Shown: piece after piece, positions 43,516-54,670 of the stretch
Position numbering within the stretch: position 1 is the first letter of the stretch
Layout: every line of letters begins with the position of its first letter
NCBI RefSeq assembly: GCF_000721075.1
Contig: NZ_JOEQ01000024.1
Span: forward strand, 62,001-126,000
Source of the DNA: Streptosporangium amethystogenes
GTDB taxonomy: Bacteria; Actinomycetota; Actinomycetes; Streptosporangiales; Streptosporangiaceae
Direction: 5' to 3'
DNA length: 64,000 bases
Position numbers and translations under genes: made by a program
The notes under the pieces: generated by a model
Seen by the model: only the letters and a program-made list of their open reading frames with translations
The model's database searches: none
Told to the model about the DNA's origin: nothing

Positions 43516-44946
43516 TCATTTCTTCTTCTGTCCCTGCCCCTGGCGCTTCTCGCGGATCTTCATGGTGACCTCGATGGGAGATCCGGCGAAGCCGAACTCC
43601 TCGCGGATCCGGCGCTCGATGAAGCGGCGGTAGGTCTCCTCCAGGAAGCCCGAGGTGAACAGCACGAACTTCGGCGGTTCCGTCGACGCCTGGGTGGCGA
43701 AGAGGATCTTGGGCTGCTTGCCGCTGCGAACCGGCGGCGGGGTGGCCGCGACCAGGTCGGTCAGGAAGGCGTTGAGGCGGGCGGTGGGCACCCGGGTCGA
43801 CCAGGAGTCGAGCGCCTTCTCGATCGCCGGGACGAGCCGGTCGACGTGCCAGCCGGTCTTGGCGGAGATATTGGCCCGCAGCGCCCACGGCACCCGGACG
43901 AGCTGGCGGTCGATCTCCTTCTCCAGGTAGTAGCGGCGGTCCTCGTCCAGCAGGTCCCACTTGTTGAACGCCACGACCATGCACCGGCCGGACTCGATCA
44001 CCAGCGAGATGATCCGCAGGTCCTGCTCGGTCAGCACCTCGCTGGCGTCGATGAGCACCACCGCGATCTCCGAGCGCTCCAGCGCGGCCCTGGTGCGCAT
44101 GCTCGCGTAGAAGTCGGCGCCCTTGAGCTCGCGGTCACGCCGCCGGATGCCGGCGGTGTCGACGAAGCGCCAGGTCTTGCCACCGAGCTCGACCAGTTCG
44201 TCCACCGGGTCGCGGGTGGTGCCCGCCATCGGGTCGACGAGCACCCGCTCCTGGCCGGCGAGCTGGTTCAGCAGCGAGGACTTGCCCACGTTGGGCTTGC
44301 CGACCAGGGCGACCCTGCGCGGCCCGCGCTCGGCGCCGAACCGCTGCTCGGGCGTTTCCGGCAGCTTTTCGAGGATCACGTCCAGCAGGTCACCGCTGGA
44401 GCGGCCGTGCAGCGCGGAGACCGGCTGCGGCTCGCCCAGGCCGAGAGACCAGAGCCCGGCGGCCTCCAGCTCCATCTGCTGGTTGTCGACCTTGTTGGCG
44501 GCGAGGATGACCGGCTTGCCCGACCCGCGCAGCACATGGCCGACGATCTCGTCCGCGTCGGTCACGCCCACCACGGCGTCGACCACGAACAGGATCACAT
44601 CGGCCAGCTCCGCCGCCACCTGGGCCTGCTCGGCGATCTTCAGCGCCATGCCGGTCGCATCGGGGTCCCAGCCACCGGTGTCGACCACCGTGAACCGGCG
44701 CCCGCGCCAGGTGGCGTCGTAGGTGACCCGGTCGCGGGTCACCCCCGGCACGTCCTCCACGACCGCCTCACGGCGGCCGATGATCCGGTTGACCAATGTG
44801 GACTTGCCCACGTTGGGGCGGCCCACCACGGCCACGACCGGCTGCGGGGCGGTGTCCGGCCCCGCCTCCTGAGAGCTGTGGTCGGTCCCTGAATCGGCGA
44901 GCTCCGCGTCGATCCAGCCGTTGTCGTCGTCGTATTCCCCGGTCAC
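43516..44946 (-). CDS. der: Ribosome-assembly GTPase Der (EngA)
   Basis: 476 residues with tandem GTPase domains and a KH-like C-terminus, needed for 50S maturation. First G domain: GRPNVGKST at residues 42-50, DTGGW, NKVD. Second: GKPNVGKSS at about 216-224, DTAGI, NKWD. The C-terminal KH-like domain ends in a basic tail ([10 protein letters not shown]). The N-terminus has an acidic 35-residue extension. GTG 44946 overlaps the cmk stop (GTGA). Last gene of the operon. Confidence 0.97.
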   Translation of the reverse strand: MTGEYDDDNGWIDAELADSGTDHSSQEAGPDTAPQPVVAVVGRPNVGKSTLVNRIIGRREAVVEDVPGVTRDRVTYDATWRGRRFTVVDTGGWDPDATGMALKIAEQAQVAAELADVILFVVDAVVGVTDADEIVGHVLRGSGKPVILAANKVDNQQMELEAAGLWSLGLGEPQPVSALHGRSSGDLLDVILEKLPETPEQRFGAERGPRRVALVGKPNVGKSSLLNQLAGQERVLVDPMAGTTRDPVDELVELGGKTWRFVDTAGIRRRDRELKGADFYASMRTRAALERSEIAVVLIDASEVLTEQDLRIISLVIESGRCMVVAFNKWDLLDEDRRYYLEKEIDRQLVRVPWALRANISAKTGWHVDRLVPAIEKALDSWSTRVPTARLNAFLTDLVAATPPPVRSGKQPKILFATQASTEPPKFVLFTSGFLEETYRRFIERRIREEFGFAGSPIEVTMKIREKRQGQGQKKK

Positions 44947-45599
44947 GCCTTTTCCTTAATCACACGCAGTATTTCGGCGATGACCTCTTCGAGGTTCAGC
45001 GCCGTGGTGTCGAGCTCGACGGCGTCGGCCGCCTTCGCCAGCGGGTCTGCCTTCCTTGTCGAGTCAAGGGTGTCCCGGCGGGCCATCGCGGCCCGCTGTG
45101 CCTCCACCGTGGTGCCGGTGAGCTCCGCCGTGCGGCGCAGCGCCCTGGCGTCCGCGCTCGCGGTCAGATAGATCTTGACCACCGCGTCGGGCGCCACCAC
45201 CGTGCCGATGTCACGGCCCTCGACGACGATGCCGCCGGAACCGATGATCTCACGCTGCTCGGCCACCAGGCGGCGCCGTACCTCGGGTACCGCGCTGACC
45301 GCCGAGACGGCCGCGGTGACCTCGGCGGTGCGGATCGGCCCGGCGGCGTCGACACCGTCGACCGCCACCGTGGGGGCGTCGGGATCGGCGCCCAGGGTGA
45401 GGATCGGGTCGAGCGCCCTGGCCGCGATCGCCTCGGGGTCGGCGAGGTCGACGCCCCGCTCAAGCATCCACCAGGTGATCGCCCGGTACATCGCCCCGGT
45501 ATCGAGATAACGCAGCCCCAGCGCCCGCGCCACCCCTCGTGACGCGCTCGACTTGCCCGATCCCGAAGGACCGTCCATGGCGACGACCAGTCCGGTCAC
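44943..45599 (-). CDS. cmk: Cytidylate kinase
   Basis: Phosphorylates CMP/dCMP (218 residues). P-loop GPSGSGKSS at residues 9-17, [13 protein letters not shown], the [18 protein letters not shown]-binding segment, and the LID region [14 protein letters not shown] (RxxxDxxR type). GTG 45599 has GGGAGAAGG upstream. The cmk-der order is conserved in actinobacteria. Confidence 0.97.
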   Translation of the reverse strand: MTGLVVAMDGPSGSGKSSASRGVARALGLRYLDTGAMYRAITWWMLERGVDLADPEAIAARALDPILTLGADPDAPTVAVDGVDAAGPIRTAEVTAAVSAVSAVPEVRRRLVAEQREIIGSGGIVVEGRDIGTVVAPDAVVKIYLTASADARALRRTAELTGTTVEAQRAAMARRDTLDSTRKADPLAKAADAVELDTTALNLEEVIAEILRVIKEKA

Positions 45600-45700
45600 G
45601 ACGCCTTCTCCCTTGCAGCCCGCTTCAGTTGTCCGTACGAGGCTACCGGGAGCCGGGCGGGAACCGCGCATCGAGCGAGCGGGCCCGTGCCCGGAGTGTG

Positions 45701-45735
45701 GCAGGCGCCTACGGCAGGCGCCTACGGCAGGTGCC
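45701..45735. repeat. 13-bp tandem repeat across the tyrA stop
   Basis: GCAGGCGCCTACG occurs twice in tandem (45701-45713, 45714-45726) followed by a partial third unit. The tyrA stop codon (complement of CTA at 45722-45724) is inside the second unit, so the first unit repeats it just downstream. Confidence 0.8.
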
Positions 45736-46795
45736 AGCCATGCGCGCGCAGGGCCTCGGACAACCTCGGCACCGCCTCCGGCTGCACCGAGAGATCGGCG
45801 GCTCCCAGCGGCAGGCCGGGGGCGTGCTCAAGCCGGACGTCCTCGATGTTGACGCCCGCCTCCTTGGCCACCTGGAACAGCCGGGCCAGCTCGCCGGGGC
45901 GGTCACCGATGATGACCTGGACCGTCGCGTAGGCGCGCGCGGGACCTCCGTGCTTGCCGGGGATCCTGCCGGTGCCCGTGACGCCTCGGTACAACAGTTC
46001 GGTGACGCGGGCCATGGCCTCGGGATCGGCGGCCTCCCTGAGCGCGGCGGCCGCGGCGGCCAGGTCGGCCGCCACCGCCTCCAGCACCTCGGCCACCGGC
46101 AGCGCGTTGCCCGACAGGATCCCGGTCCACAGCCTCGGGTCGCCCGCCGCGATACGGGTGACGTCGCGCACCCCCGGCCCGGCCAGGCCGAGCGCGGTGG
46201 CCGGCGCGTCCGCGAGACGGGCGGCCACCGCGGAGGCGGTCACGTGCGGGGCGTGCGAGACGATCGCGACGGCCCTGTCGTGCTCCTCGGCGCCGACCCT
46301 GACCGCCTCGCCGCCGCAGAGCTTGACGAGGCCGTACATGGCCTCCACCGCGTCGGGCGAGGTCTCCTCGGTCGGGCAGAGCGCCCACGGGCGCCCGAGG
46401 AAGATGTCGGCCCGCGCCGCGGCGGGCCCGGAGCGCTCACGGCCGGCGAGCGGGTGCCCGGCGACGTAGCTCGTCAGGTCGCAGCCGAGGCTCGCGGCCT
46501 CTCTGAGCGGAAGGGCCTTGACGCTGGCCACGTCCGTGTAGAACCGGGCCGCGCCCTCCTGCTGGAGGGCGGCGAGCCGCCCCGCGACCGCATGGGGCGG
46601 GACCGCGATGACCGCGACGTCCACCCGCACGCCCTCGGCCCACTCCACTCCGGCGCCCAGCTCGCGTGCCAGCCGCAGGGAGCCCTCGTCCCGGTCGGCC
46701 AGATGAACGGCGACACCCTGCTCGCGCAGGGCCAGGGCGATCGAGGTGCCGATCAGCCCGGTACCGACGACCAGGACGCTCTCCAGACCGCTCAC
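45722..46795 (-). CDS. tyrA: Prephenate dehydrogenase with ACT domain
   Basis: Oxidative decarboxylation of prephenate in tyrosine synthesis (357 residues). N-terminal Rossmann fold VLVVGTGLIGTSIALAL; catalytic and substrate elements VSHAPHVTASAVA and AGHPLAGRERSG; SVKALPLREA. The C-terminal ACT domain is VQVIIGDRPGELARLFQVAKEAGVNIEDVRLEH, expected to bind tyrosine. GTG 46795 has GGGGGAG seven bases upstream; GTG 46801 is a nearby alternative. It is 34 bases downstream of aroH, so two consecutive steps are encoded together. Confidence 0.95.
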   Translation of the reverse strand: MSGLESVLVVGTGLIGTSIALALREQGVAVHLADRDEGSLRLARELGAGVEWAEGVRVDVAVIAVPPHAVAGRLAALQQEGAARFYTDVASVKALPLREAASLGCDLTSYVAGHPLAGRERSGPAAARADIFLGRPWALCPTEETSPDAVEAMYGLVKLCGGEAVRVGAEEHDRAVAIVSHAPHVTASAVAARLADAPATALGLAGPGVRDVTRIAAGDPRLWTGILSGNALPVAEVLEAVAADLAAAAAALREAADPEAMARVTELLYRGVTGTGRIPGKHGGPARAYATVQVIIGDRPGELARLFQVAKEAGVNIEDVRLEHAPGLPLGAADLSVQPEAVPRLSEALRAHGWHLP

Positions 46796-46829
46796 ACCCA
46801 CTCCCCCGAGATCATGACGCCTAAAGGAC

Positions 46830-47189
46830 TCATTGGGCGATGTCCACCCGAAGGGCGACCGCGCCACGCAGGTAGACGTGCTGGACCTCCTGGCGGGGCC
46901 GGTCGACCTCGACATGGGCCATCAGCCGGACCACGCGGGGCAGGGCACCCGGCACGTCGATCTCGGAAGCACAGATCAGCGGGACATCGTGGAAACCGAG
47001 CTTGCGGGCGGCCAAGGCGGGAAACTCGGCGGTGAGATCAGGCGTGGCCGTGAAGATCACACTGATCACGTCCTCGGTGGTGAGCCTGTTGCGCCCCATC
47101 ACCTCCGTGACCAGTTCGGTGACTCCGGACAGGATCGCGTCCCGGTCGTTCGCCTCGACCTGAATCGCACCGCGGATCGCCCGCACCAT
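46830..47189 (-). CDS. aroH: AroH-type chorismate mutase
   Basis: 119 residues, monofunctional AroH fold. MVRAIRGAIQVEANDRDAI start, TEDVISVIFTATPDLTAEFPALAARKLG and VPLICASEIDVPGALPRVVRLMAHV are diagnostic. It converts chorismate to prephenate, the substrate of the adjacent TyrA. ATG 47189 has GGAGG eight bases upstream. It follows the rluB terminator, so transcription probably starts here. Confidence 0.96.
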   Translation of the reverse strand: MVRAIRGAIQVEANDRDAILSGVTELVTEVMGRNRLTTEDVISVIFTATPDLTAEFPALAARKLGFHDVPLICASEIDVPGALPRVVRLMAHVEVDRPRQEVQHVYLRGAVALRVDIAQ

Positions 47190-47211
47190 CGTCGTTCCTC
47201 CATATCCACCC

Positions 47212-47243
47212 GCGCCGGACCACCCCGAAGGGTGGTCCGGCGC
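47212..47243 (-). terminator. Terminator after rluB with UUCG loop
   Basis: Perfect 14-bp stem GCGCCGGACCACCC/GGGTGGTCCGGCGC. On the transcribed minus strand the loop is TTCG closed by C-G, the very stable cUUCGg tetraloop. It lies 26 bases after the rluB stop. Confidence 0.8.
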
Positions 47244-47269
47244 GTCCCGAACGTGCGTGTCAGGGAAGG

Positions 47270-48763
47270 TTACAGCCCGACTGCGGCGTAGAGTTCCCCG
47301 ACCTCCGTTAGGGTGAGCGCACGGAGGGTGCCCGGCTTGAGACGGCCGAGCTTGACCGGGCCGAACTCGATACGGGCCAGGTCGATGACCGGGTGCCCGA
47401 CCTCCTCCAGCATGCGGCGGACGATGTGCTTGCGGCCCTCGTGCAGCACGATCTCGACCAGGGCCTGCTGGCCGTGCTCCTGGACCAGGGTGAAGGAGTC
47501 GGCCTTGGCCAGGCCGTCCTCCAAATCGATGCCCTTCTTCAGCCGACGGCCGAGATCGCGCTCGATCCGGCCGGGGACCTTGGCCCAGTACTTCTTCTGC
47601 ACGCCGTAGCTCGGATGGGTGAGCCTGTTGGCCAGCTCACCGTCGTTGGTGAGCAGGATCAGGCCCTCGGTCTCGGTGTCGAGCCGGCCCACGTGGAACA
47701 GGCGCTCGGTGCGGTCGGCCACGAAGTCGGCCAGCGAGGGGCGACCGTCCGGGTCGGACATGGTGCTGACGACGCCGATCGGCTTGTTGATCGCGAAGTA
47801 GACCAGGTCGGGCATCGTCGGCAGGCGCTTGCCGTCGACGTGGATGACCTGCTTGGCGGGGTCGACCCGGGCGCCGAAGCGACGGACCACCTGGCCGTCG
47901 ACGGTCACCCTGCCGTCGCCGATCATGTCCTCGCAGGCCCGGCGACTGGCGACGCCCGCCTGGGCGAGGACCTTCTGCAGCCGGACGCCGTCCGGGACCT
48001 CGGTGGTGTCGCGCTCGTCGACGTAGTCACGGTCGTAGAAGTCGGAGTCCCGCTTGGGCTGGCGGGCGGTCTTGAACCGGTCGTTCGCGATCGTGCCGGG
48101 CCGCAGCGGGGCCTTCGCCGCCGGGGCGCGGCCGCTGGAGCGGTCGGCGGGAGCGCGACGCTCGCCGTACGCCCCGGCGCGGTCGCCGCCGATGGTCTGG
48201 ACGTCGTCCCGGCGGCCGGTCCTGCCGAAGCGGGCACGGGAGCCACCGGCGGGCGCGCCGCCGCGGCCGCGGTCGGAGCCGGGCCTGCCACGCGAGCCAT
48301 CCCGGTCCGCGCGGAAACCACCCTGCGAACCACCACGATCGTCACGGCGCGGGGCGTCGGACCGGAAACCGCTCCGCGAACCGTCACGGGGTCCGCCGAA
48401 CGACGAACCACCGCGGTCGTCCCGGCGCGGAGCGTCGGAGCGGTAGCCGCCCTGGGAGCCCTCGGAGGGCCTGCCGTACCGGCTCCGTGAGCTGTCGCGA
48501 GGTCCGCCGAACGACGAACCACCGCGATCATCCCGACGCGGACCGTCGGACCGGAAACCACCCTGCGAACCACCCGAGGGCCTGCTCCCGGACGAACCAC
48601 GCGAACCATCGCGCTCAGCACGGCCGGAAACCACCCTGCGAACCACCCGAGGGCCTGCTCCCGGACGAACCACGCGAACCATCGCGCTCAGCACGGGACT
48701 GCGAGCCCCCACGGGGATTACCACCGCGCGGGGCTCCGCCACGGCCTTGACCGCGTCCATCAC
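47270..48763 (-). CDS. rluB: RluB/RsuA-family pseudouridine synthase, 5' end frameshifted
   Basis: The C-terminal 250 residues are a 23S rRNA pseudouridine synthase: S4 domain VRLQKVLAQAGVASRRACEDMI, catalytic GRLDTETEGLILLTNDG (active-site Asp), KKYWAKVPG and LHEGRKHIVRRMLEEVGHPV. The N-terminal 230 residues are low-complexity and Arg/Gly/Ser/Asp-rich, made of SDAPRRDDRGGSSFGGPRD units. The normal start should be GTG 48791, overlapping scpB. A perfect 73-bp tandem duplication (48551-48696) shifts the frame, so that start now reads into a stop at 48615. This frame's own first start (48763) reads a non-native leader. Either expression is reduced or initiation occurs internally. Confidence 0.85.
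   Translation of the reverse strand: MMDAVKAVAEPRAVVIPVGARSPVLSAMVRVVRPGAGPRVVRRVVSGRAERDGSRGSSGSRPSGGSQGGFRSDGPRRDDRGGSSFGGPRDSSRSRYGRPSEGSQGGYRSDAPRRDDRGGSSFGGPRDGSRSGFRSDAPRRDDRGGSQGGFRADRDGSRGRPGSDRGRGGAPAGGSRARFGRTGRRDDVQTIGGDRAGAYGERRAPADRSSGRAPAAKAPLRPGTIANDRFKTARQPKRDSDFYDRDYVDERDTTEVPDGVRLQKVLAQAGVASRRACEDMIGDGRVTVDGQVVRRFGARVDPAKQVIHVDGKRLPTMPDLVYFAINKPIGVVSTMSDPDGRPSLADFVADRTERLFHVGRLDTETEGLILLTNDGELANRLTHPSYGVQKKYWAKVPGRIERDLGRRLKKGIDLEDGLAKADSFTLVQEHGQQALVEIVLHEGRKHIVRRMLEEVGHPVIDLARIEFGPVKLGRLKPGTLRALTLTEVGELYAAVGL
48551..48696. repeat. Perfect 73-bp tandem duplication inside rluB
   Basis: Copies 48551-48623 and 48624-48696 appear identical. 73 is not a multiple of three. Deleting one copy joins GTG 48791 in frame to the rluB body, giving 482 residues. 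The lack of divergence says the event is recent, or is a sequencing/assembly artefact. Confidence 0.92.
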
Positions 48764-48791
48764 CGGACGGGGTACTACGGCTGTTGTTCAC
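48615..48791 (-). pseudogene. Native rluB 5' fragment, cut off by frameshift
   Basis: GTG 48791 overlaps the scpB stop (GTGA) with GGAG upstream, so it looks like the true rluB start. The frame encodes a Gly/Arg/Ser-rich leader, reads the first 73-bp copy in the native frame (RAERDGSRGSSGSRPSGGSQ) and then meets TGA at 48615 after GGFRPC. It is a 58-codon truncated product. Confidence 0.7.
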
Positions 48792-49366
48792 TGCTTCTGC
48801 TCCTCTAGGGATTCCATGTCGTCGGGCAGGAAAGGCGCCAGTTCTGGAAGCTCGTCGAGCCCCCGCAGGCCCATCCTCTCGAGAAAATACGAACTTGTCC
48901 GGTAGAGCACGGCTTGGCTCTCCGGTTCGGTGCCGGCCTCCTCGACCAGCCCCCTCGTCACCAGCGTGCGCATGACGCCGTCGCTGTTGACACCGCGGAT
49001 GGCCGCCACCCGGGCCCGGCTCACCGGCTGCCGGTAGGCGACCACGGCCAGGGTCTCCAGCGCGGCCTGGGTCAGACGCGTCTGCTGGCCGTCGCGGACG
49101 AACCGCTCCACGAGTGAGGCGCACTCGGCCCGCGTGTAGAAACGCCAGCCGCCCGCGACCTCTCTCAGGTCGAAACCCCGCCCGGCTTCGGTGTATTCCG
49201 CCGAGAGTTCCCGGAGCACCCTGCCGACCTCGTGGACGGGCCGCTCCAGCACCTGGGCGAGGGTCACCTCGGCGACGGGCTCGTCGACCACCAGCAGGAT
49301 GGCCTCCAGCCCGGCGCGCAGGTCGGGACCGGCGCTCAGCTCAGGCTCGGATGCCACGTCAGTCAT
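48788..49366 (-). CDS. scpB: Chromosome segregation/condensation protein ScpB
   Basis: Kleisin-associated winged-helix subunit of the SMC complex (192 residues). LEAILLVVDEPVAEVTLAQVLERP, GWRFYTRAECASLVERFV, LTQAALETLAVVAYRQPVSRARVAAIRGVNSDGVMRTLVTRGLVEEAG and LYRTSSYFLERMGL are standard ScpB text. ATG 49366 overlaps the scpA end by eight bases. An acidic C-terminus overlaps the original rluB start. Confidence 0.95.
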   Translation of the reverse strand: MTDVASEPELSAGPDLRAGLEAILLVVDEPVAEVTLAQVLERPVHEVGRVLRELSAEYTEAGRGFDLREVAGGWRFYTRAECASLVERFVRDGQQTRLTQAALETLAVVAYRQPVSRARVAAIRGVNSDGVMRTLVTRGLVEEAGTEPESQAVLYRTSSYFLERMGLRGLDELPELAPFLPDDMESLEEQKQ

Positions 49367-50183
49367 CGGCGGGTTCTCTCTTCGAGGTCTCGTCGTAGTC
49401 GTCGGCCACGGCGACATCGCCGTCGTCGCTGCCGGTCCAGGTCACGTACAGCTCCCCGAGAGGCTCAAGTTGCTCGAAGGAGACGGCCGCCTCCCGGTAG
49501 AGCTCCAGGACCGCCAGGAAACGAGCGACGATCTCGAAGGTGCCGGCGCAGTCGGAGGTGAGTGCCCGGAAGGTCGCCCGGCGTAACCGCCGCAGCCGCT
49601 CGACAAGGATAACCGCCTGATCGCGGACATTGGCGAGTGGTTGGTAGATGTGGGCCACGGAAACCGACGGGGGCACCTTGGGGGCGAAGGCCCGCCGGGC
49701 GATCTCAGCGAGACGGTCGGGGCCGATGCCGAGGACCAGTTCGGGCAGCAGGCCTGCGAACCGGGCCTCCATCGGCACGGTACGCGGGAAGCGCAGCGCC
49801 TCCTCGGCCATCCTGGCGGAGAAGACCTTGACGACCTCCTTGTAGGCCCGGTACTGCAGGAGGCGGGCGAAGAGCAGGTCGCGGGCCTCCAGAAGGGCCA
49901 GGTCCTCCTCGTCGTCCACCTCGCCGGCGGGCAACAGCCTGGCCGCCTTGAGGTCGAGCAGGGTCGCCGCGACGAGCAGGAAATGGCTCGTCTGGTCCAG
50001 GTCCCACTCCGGGCCCCTGGCCCGGATATAGGAGATGAACTCGTCGGTGACCTGGCTGAGCGAGACCTCGGTGATGTCCAGCTTGTGCTTGGAGATCAGA
50101 CCGAGCAGGAGATCGAAAGGGCCTTCGAAGACCTCCAGATGCACCTTGAAGGTGTCATCGGCGGTCTTCGGCTGCTCGGTCAT
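49359..50183 (-). CDS. scpA: Segregation and condensation protein ScpA
   Basis: Kleisin of the SMC-ScpAB complex (274 residues). FKVHLEVFEGPFDLLLGLISKHKLDITEVSLSQVTDEFISYI at the N-terminus binds the SMC neck; LLVAATLLDLKAARLLP follows. The C-terminal winged helix (VARFLAVLELYREAAVSFEQLEPLGELYVTW) binds the SMC head. An acidic tail is present. Coupled to scpB. Confidence 0.96.
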   Translation of the reverse strand: MTEQPKTADDTFKVHLEVFEGPFDLLLGLISKHKLDITEVSLSQVTDEFISYIRARGPEWDLDQTSHFLLVAATLLDLKAARLLPAGEVDDEEDLALLEARDLLFARLLQYRAYKEVVKVFSARMAEEALRFPRTVPMEARFAGLLPELVLGIGPDRLAEIARRAFAPKVPPSVSVAHIYQPLANVRDQAVILVERLRRLRRATFRALTSDCAGTFEIVARFLAVLELYREAAVSFEQLEPLGELYVTWTGSDDGDVAVADDYDETSKREPADD

Positions 50184-50213
50184 CCCTCCATTGTCCCGTA
50201 CCGGCAGGTGGGA

Positions 50214-51161
50214 TCACCGCTCCAGCGCGGCCCACCTGGCAAGAACTTCCCTGGCGAGCTCGCGGTACGCGCTGGCGCCGAGCGAGGAGGAGTCGAAGCT
50301 GGTGATGGGCTCACCGGCCACGGTCGCGTCGGGGAAGCGAACCGTCCGATTGATCACTGTGTGGTAGACCTTGTCGTCGAACGCCTCGACGACCCGGGCC
50401 AGCACCTCGCGGCCGTGCAGGGTGCGCGCGTCGTACATGGTGGCGAGCAGTCCCTCGATGACCAGCTCGTCGTTGATGCGCTCCTGGACCTTGATGATGG
50501 TGTCCATGAGCAGCGCGACACCGCGCAGCGCGAAGAACTCGCACTCCAGCGGCACCATAACGCCGTGCGCGCAGGCCAGCGCGTTGATCGTGAGCAGTCC
50601 CAGGGAGGGCTGGCAGTCGATCAGGCAGACGTCGTACTCGGGCAGGAGGGGCTTGATGACCCGGCCGAGCACCTGCTCGCGAGCGACCTCCGTGACGAGC
50701 TGGACCTCGGCGGCCGACAGGTCGATGTTGCTGGGCAGCAGGTCCATGCCCTCGACGCCGGTCTCCAGCAGCACGTCCCTGGCCGTGATCTGCCGCTCCA
50801 TGAGGAGGTTGTAGACCGTCAGGTCGAGCTGGAGGGGGTTGATCCCGAGACCGACCGATAGGGCGCCCTGCGGGTCGAAGTCGACCAGCAGAACCTTGAG
50901 CCCGGCCTCCGCCAGCGCGGCGCCCAGGTTGATCGTGGTGGTCGTCTTGCCGACGCCGCCCTTCTGGTTGACCATGGCGACGACCCTCGCCGGTCCGTGC
51001 ACGCTGCGAGGGGGCGGGTCGGGGAAAACGGGGCGGGGACGCCCGGTCGGGCCGAGGACTCCCCCACTGCGAGGGGTCCCGGCGGTCTTGGTGTCGCCCC
51101 AGGGATTCTCGGGGTTTGCCGGGGCCGCTCCCCGGATAGAACCGTCGGTGGTCACAGTCAC
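50214..51161 (-). CDS. parA: ParA/Soj-family ATPase
   Basis: 315 residues. A Pro-rich 55-residue leader precedes the deviant Walker A QKGGVGKTTTTINLGAAL (residues 66-83), DFDPQGALSVGLG and DCQPSLGLLTINAL. These are typical of the ParA homologue located next to scpA in actinobacteria, distinct from the oriC ParAB pair. GTG 51161 has GGGAGG upstream. A role in chromosome segregation is likely. No parB lies beside it. Confidence 0.9.
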   Translation of the reverse strand: MTVTTDGSIRGAAPANPENPWGDTKTAGTPRSGGVLGPTGRPRPVFPDPPPRSVHGPARVVAMVNQKGGVGKTTTTINLGAALAEAGLKVLLVDFDPQGALSVGLGINPLQLDLTVYNLLMERQITARDVLLETGVEGMDLLPSNIDLSAAEVQLVTEVAREQVLGRVIKPLLPEYDVCLIDCQPSLGLLTINALACAHGVMVPLECEFFALRGVALLMDTIIKVQERINDELVIEGLLATMYDARTLHGREVLARVVEAFDDKVYHTVINRTVRFPDATVAGEPITSFDSSSLGASAYRELAREVLARWAALER

Positions 51162-51260
51162 CAGTCGAACCTCCCTGACGGCCTCTAACCGGACCGTCCG
51201 GACGGACACTATGGCGTCAACACGTATGCGGCAAGGCGGCACGCCCGGACATAAGGAAGG

Positions 51261-52187
51261 TCAATCCCGCGTGCGCGGATGCGCCACGGCATAGACCTCC
51301 CGGAGCCTGTCGACCGTGACCTGCGTGTACACCTGGGTGGTGGTCACCGAGGCGTGGCCGAGTAGTTCCTGAACCACCCTAACGTCCGCACCGCCGTCAA
51401 GGAGGTGGGTTGCGAACGAATGTCGCAACATATGTGGCGACACTCCTTCGAGCCCGCCGCGCTCGGCGGCGCCCTGGAGCACCTCCCAGGCCCCCTGCCG
51501 GGTGAGCCGGCCACCCCTGGCGTTGAGAAAGAGCCCCGAGGTGCCGCGGCCGTGGGAGGCGATGCGGGGGCGGGCACGGGTGAGGTAGGCGCCCAGCGCC
51601 TCTCCCGCGAAGCCGCCCAGGGGCACCAGGCGGGTACGTCCGCCCTTACCCCGCAGACGCACCCGCTGGGCCTCCGTCCCCAGCTCGACGTCGTCGACGG
51701 TGAGCCCGACCGCCTCGGAGATGCGCGCGCCGGTGCCGTACAGCAGTTCGAGCAGTGCCCGGTTGCGCAGGGTGAGAGGGGCGCCGTCAGGCCCGGAGGC
51801 GGCGATCAGACGCTCCACGTCGCGGACGCTGATCGCCCTGGGCAGCCGCCTGAGCTGGCGCGGCGGGCGCACCTCGTGGGCGGGGTCGTGGCGGCAGAGG
51901 CCCTGGCTCAGCGCGAAGCGGTGCAGCCCGCGCACCGCGGAGACGGCCCGCGCCGCCGAGGCGGCGACGAGGGCCTGATGCTCCCCGTCGCCCTCCCTGA
52001 GCGCCGCCACGAAGGCGGCGACGTCGTCCTCGGCGACCTCGGCGAACGTGACGCGACCGCGGTGCTTGAGGTGCTCCACGTATCGCAGGAGATCACGGCG
52101 ATAGGAGGCCAGTGTGTTGGCTGCCAGACCCCGCTCCCCCGCCAGGTGGGCAAGGTAGCGCAGGAGGACGGCCTCCGTCTCGCTCAG
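51261..52187 (-). CDS. xerD: Tyrosine recombinase XerD, probable CTG start
   Basis: Site-specific recombinase resolving chromosome dimers (308 residues). All catalytic residues are visible: Arg155 in TGARISE, Lys181 in RGKGGRTR, His252 and Arg255 in SPHMLRHSF, His278 in [11 protein letters not shown] and Tyr287. The N-terminal core-binding domain ([35 protein letters not shown]) needs codons upstream of the first GTG (52079). Between the nudix stop (52200) and that sequence there is no ATG, GTG or TTG in frame. CTG 52187 lies five bases after AGGAGG and is the best start. Confidence 0.9.
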   Translation of the reverse strand: MSETEAVLLRYLAHLAGERGLAANTLASYRRDLLRYVEHLKHRGRVTFAEVAEDDVAAFVAALREGDGEHQALVAASAARAVSAVRGLHRFALSQGLCRHDPAHEVRPPRQLRRLPRAISVRDVERLIAASGPDGAPLTLRNRALLELLYGTGARISEAVGLTVDDVELGTEAQRVRLRGKGGRTRLVPLGGFAGEALGAYLTRARPRIASHGRGTSGLFLNARGGRLTRQGAWEVLQGAAERGGLEGVSPHMLRHSFATHLLDGGADVRVVQELLGHASVTTTQVYTQVTVDRLREVYAVAHPRTRD

Positions 52188-52199
52188 GGTGTCCTCCTG

Positions 52200-54538
<2,339 letters not shown>

Positions 54539-54670
54539 TCAGTCGGCACACCCTTGTGAATGGCCTACAGGTCCACGGGCTCTCAGAATATCAAACGGTA
54601 CCGGCGAAGTGCCCGAACAACCCCCACCCGCATTCCTACCAAACCCAACCAAGCAGTAACTTGATCCGTT

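Noticed and set aside
43333..44892. 519-codon open frame opposite der
   Set aside because: Antisense shadow of Der; His/Asp/Gly-rich composition and no start context.
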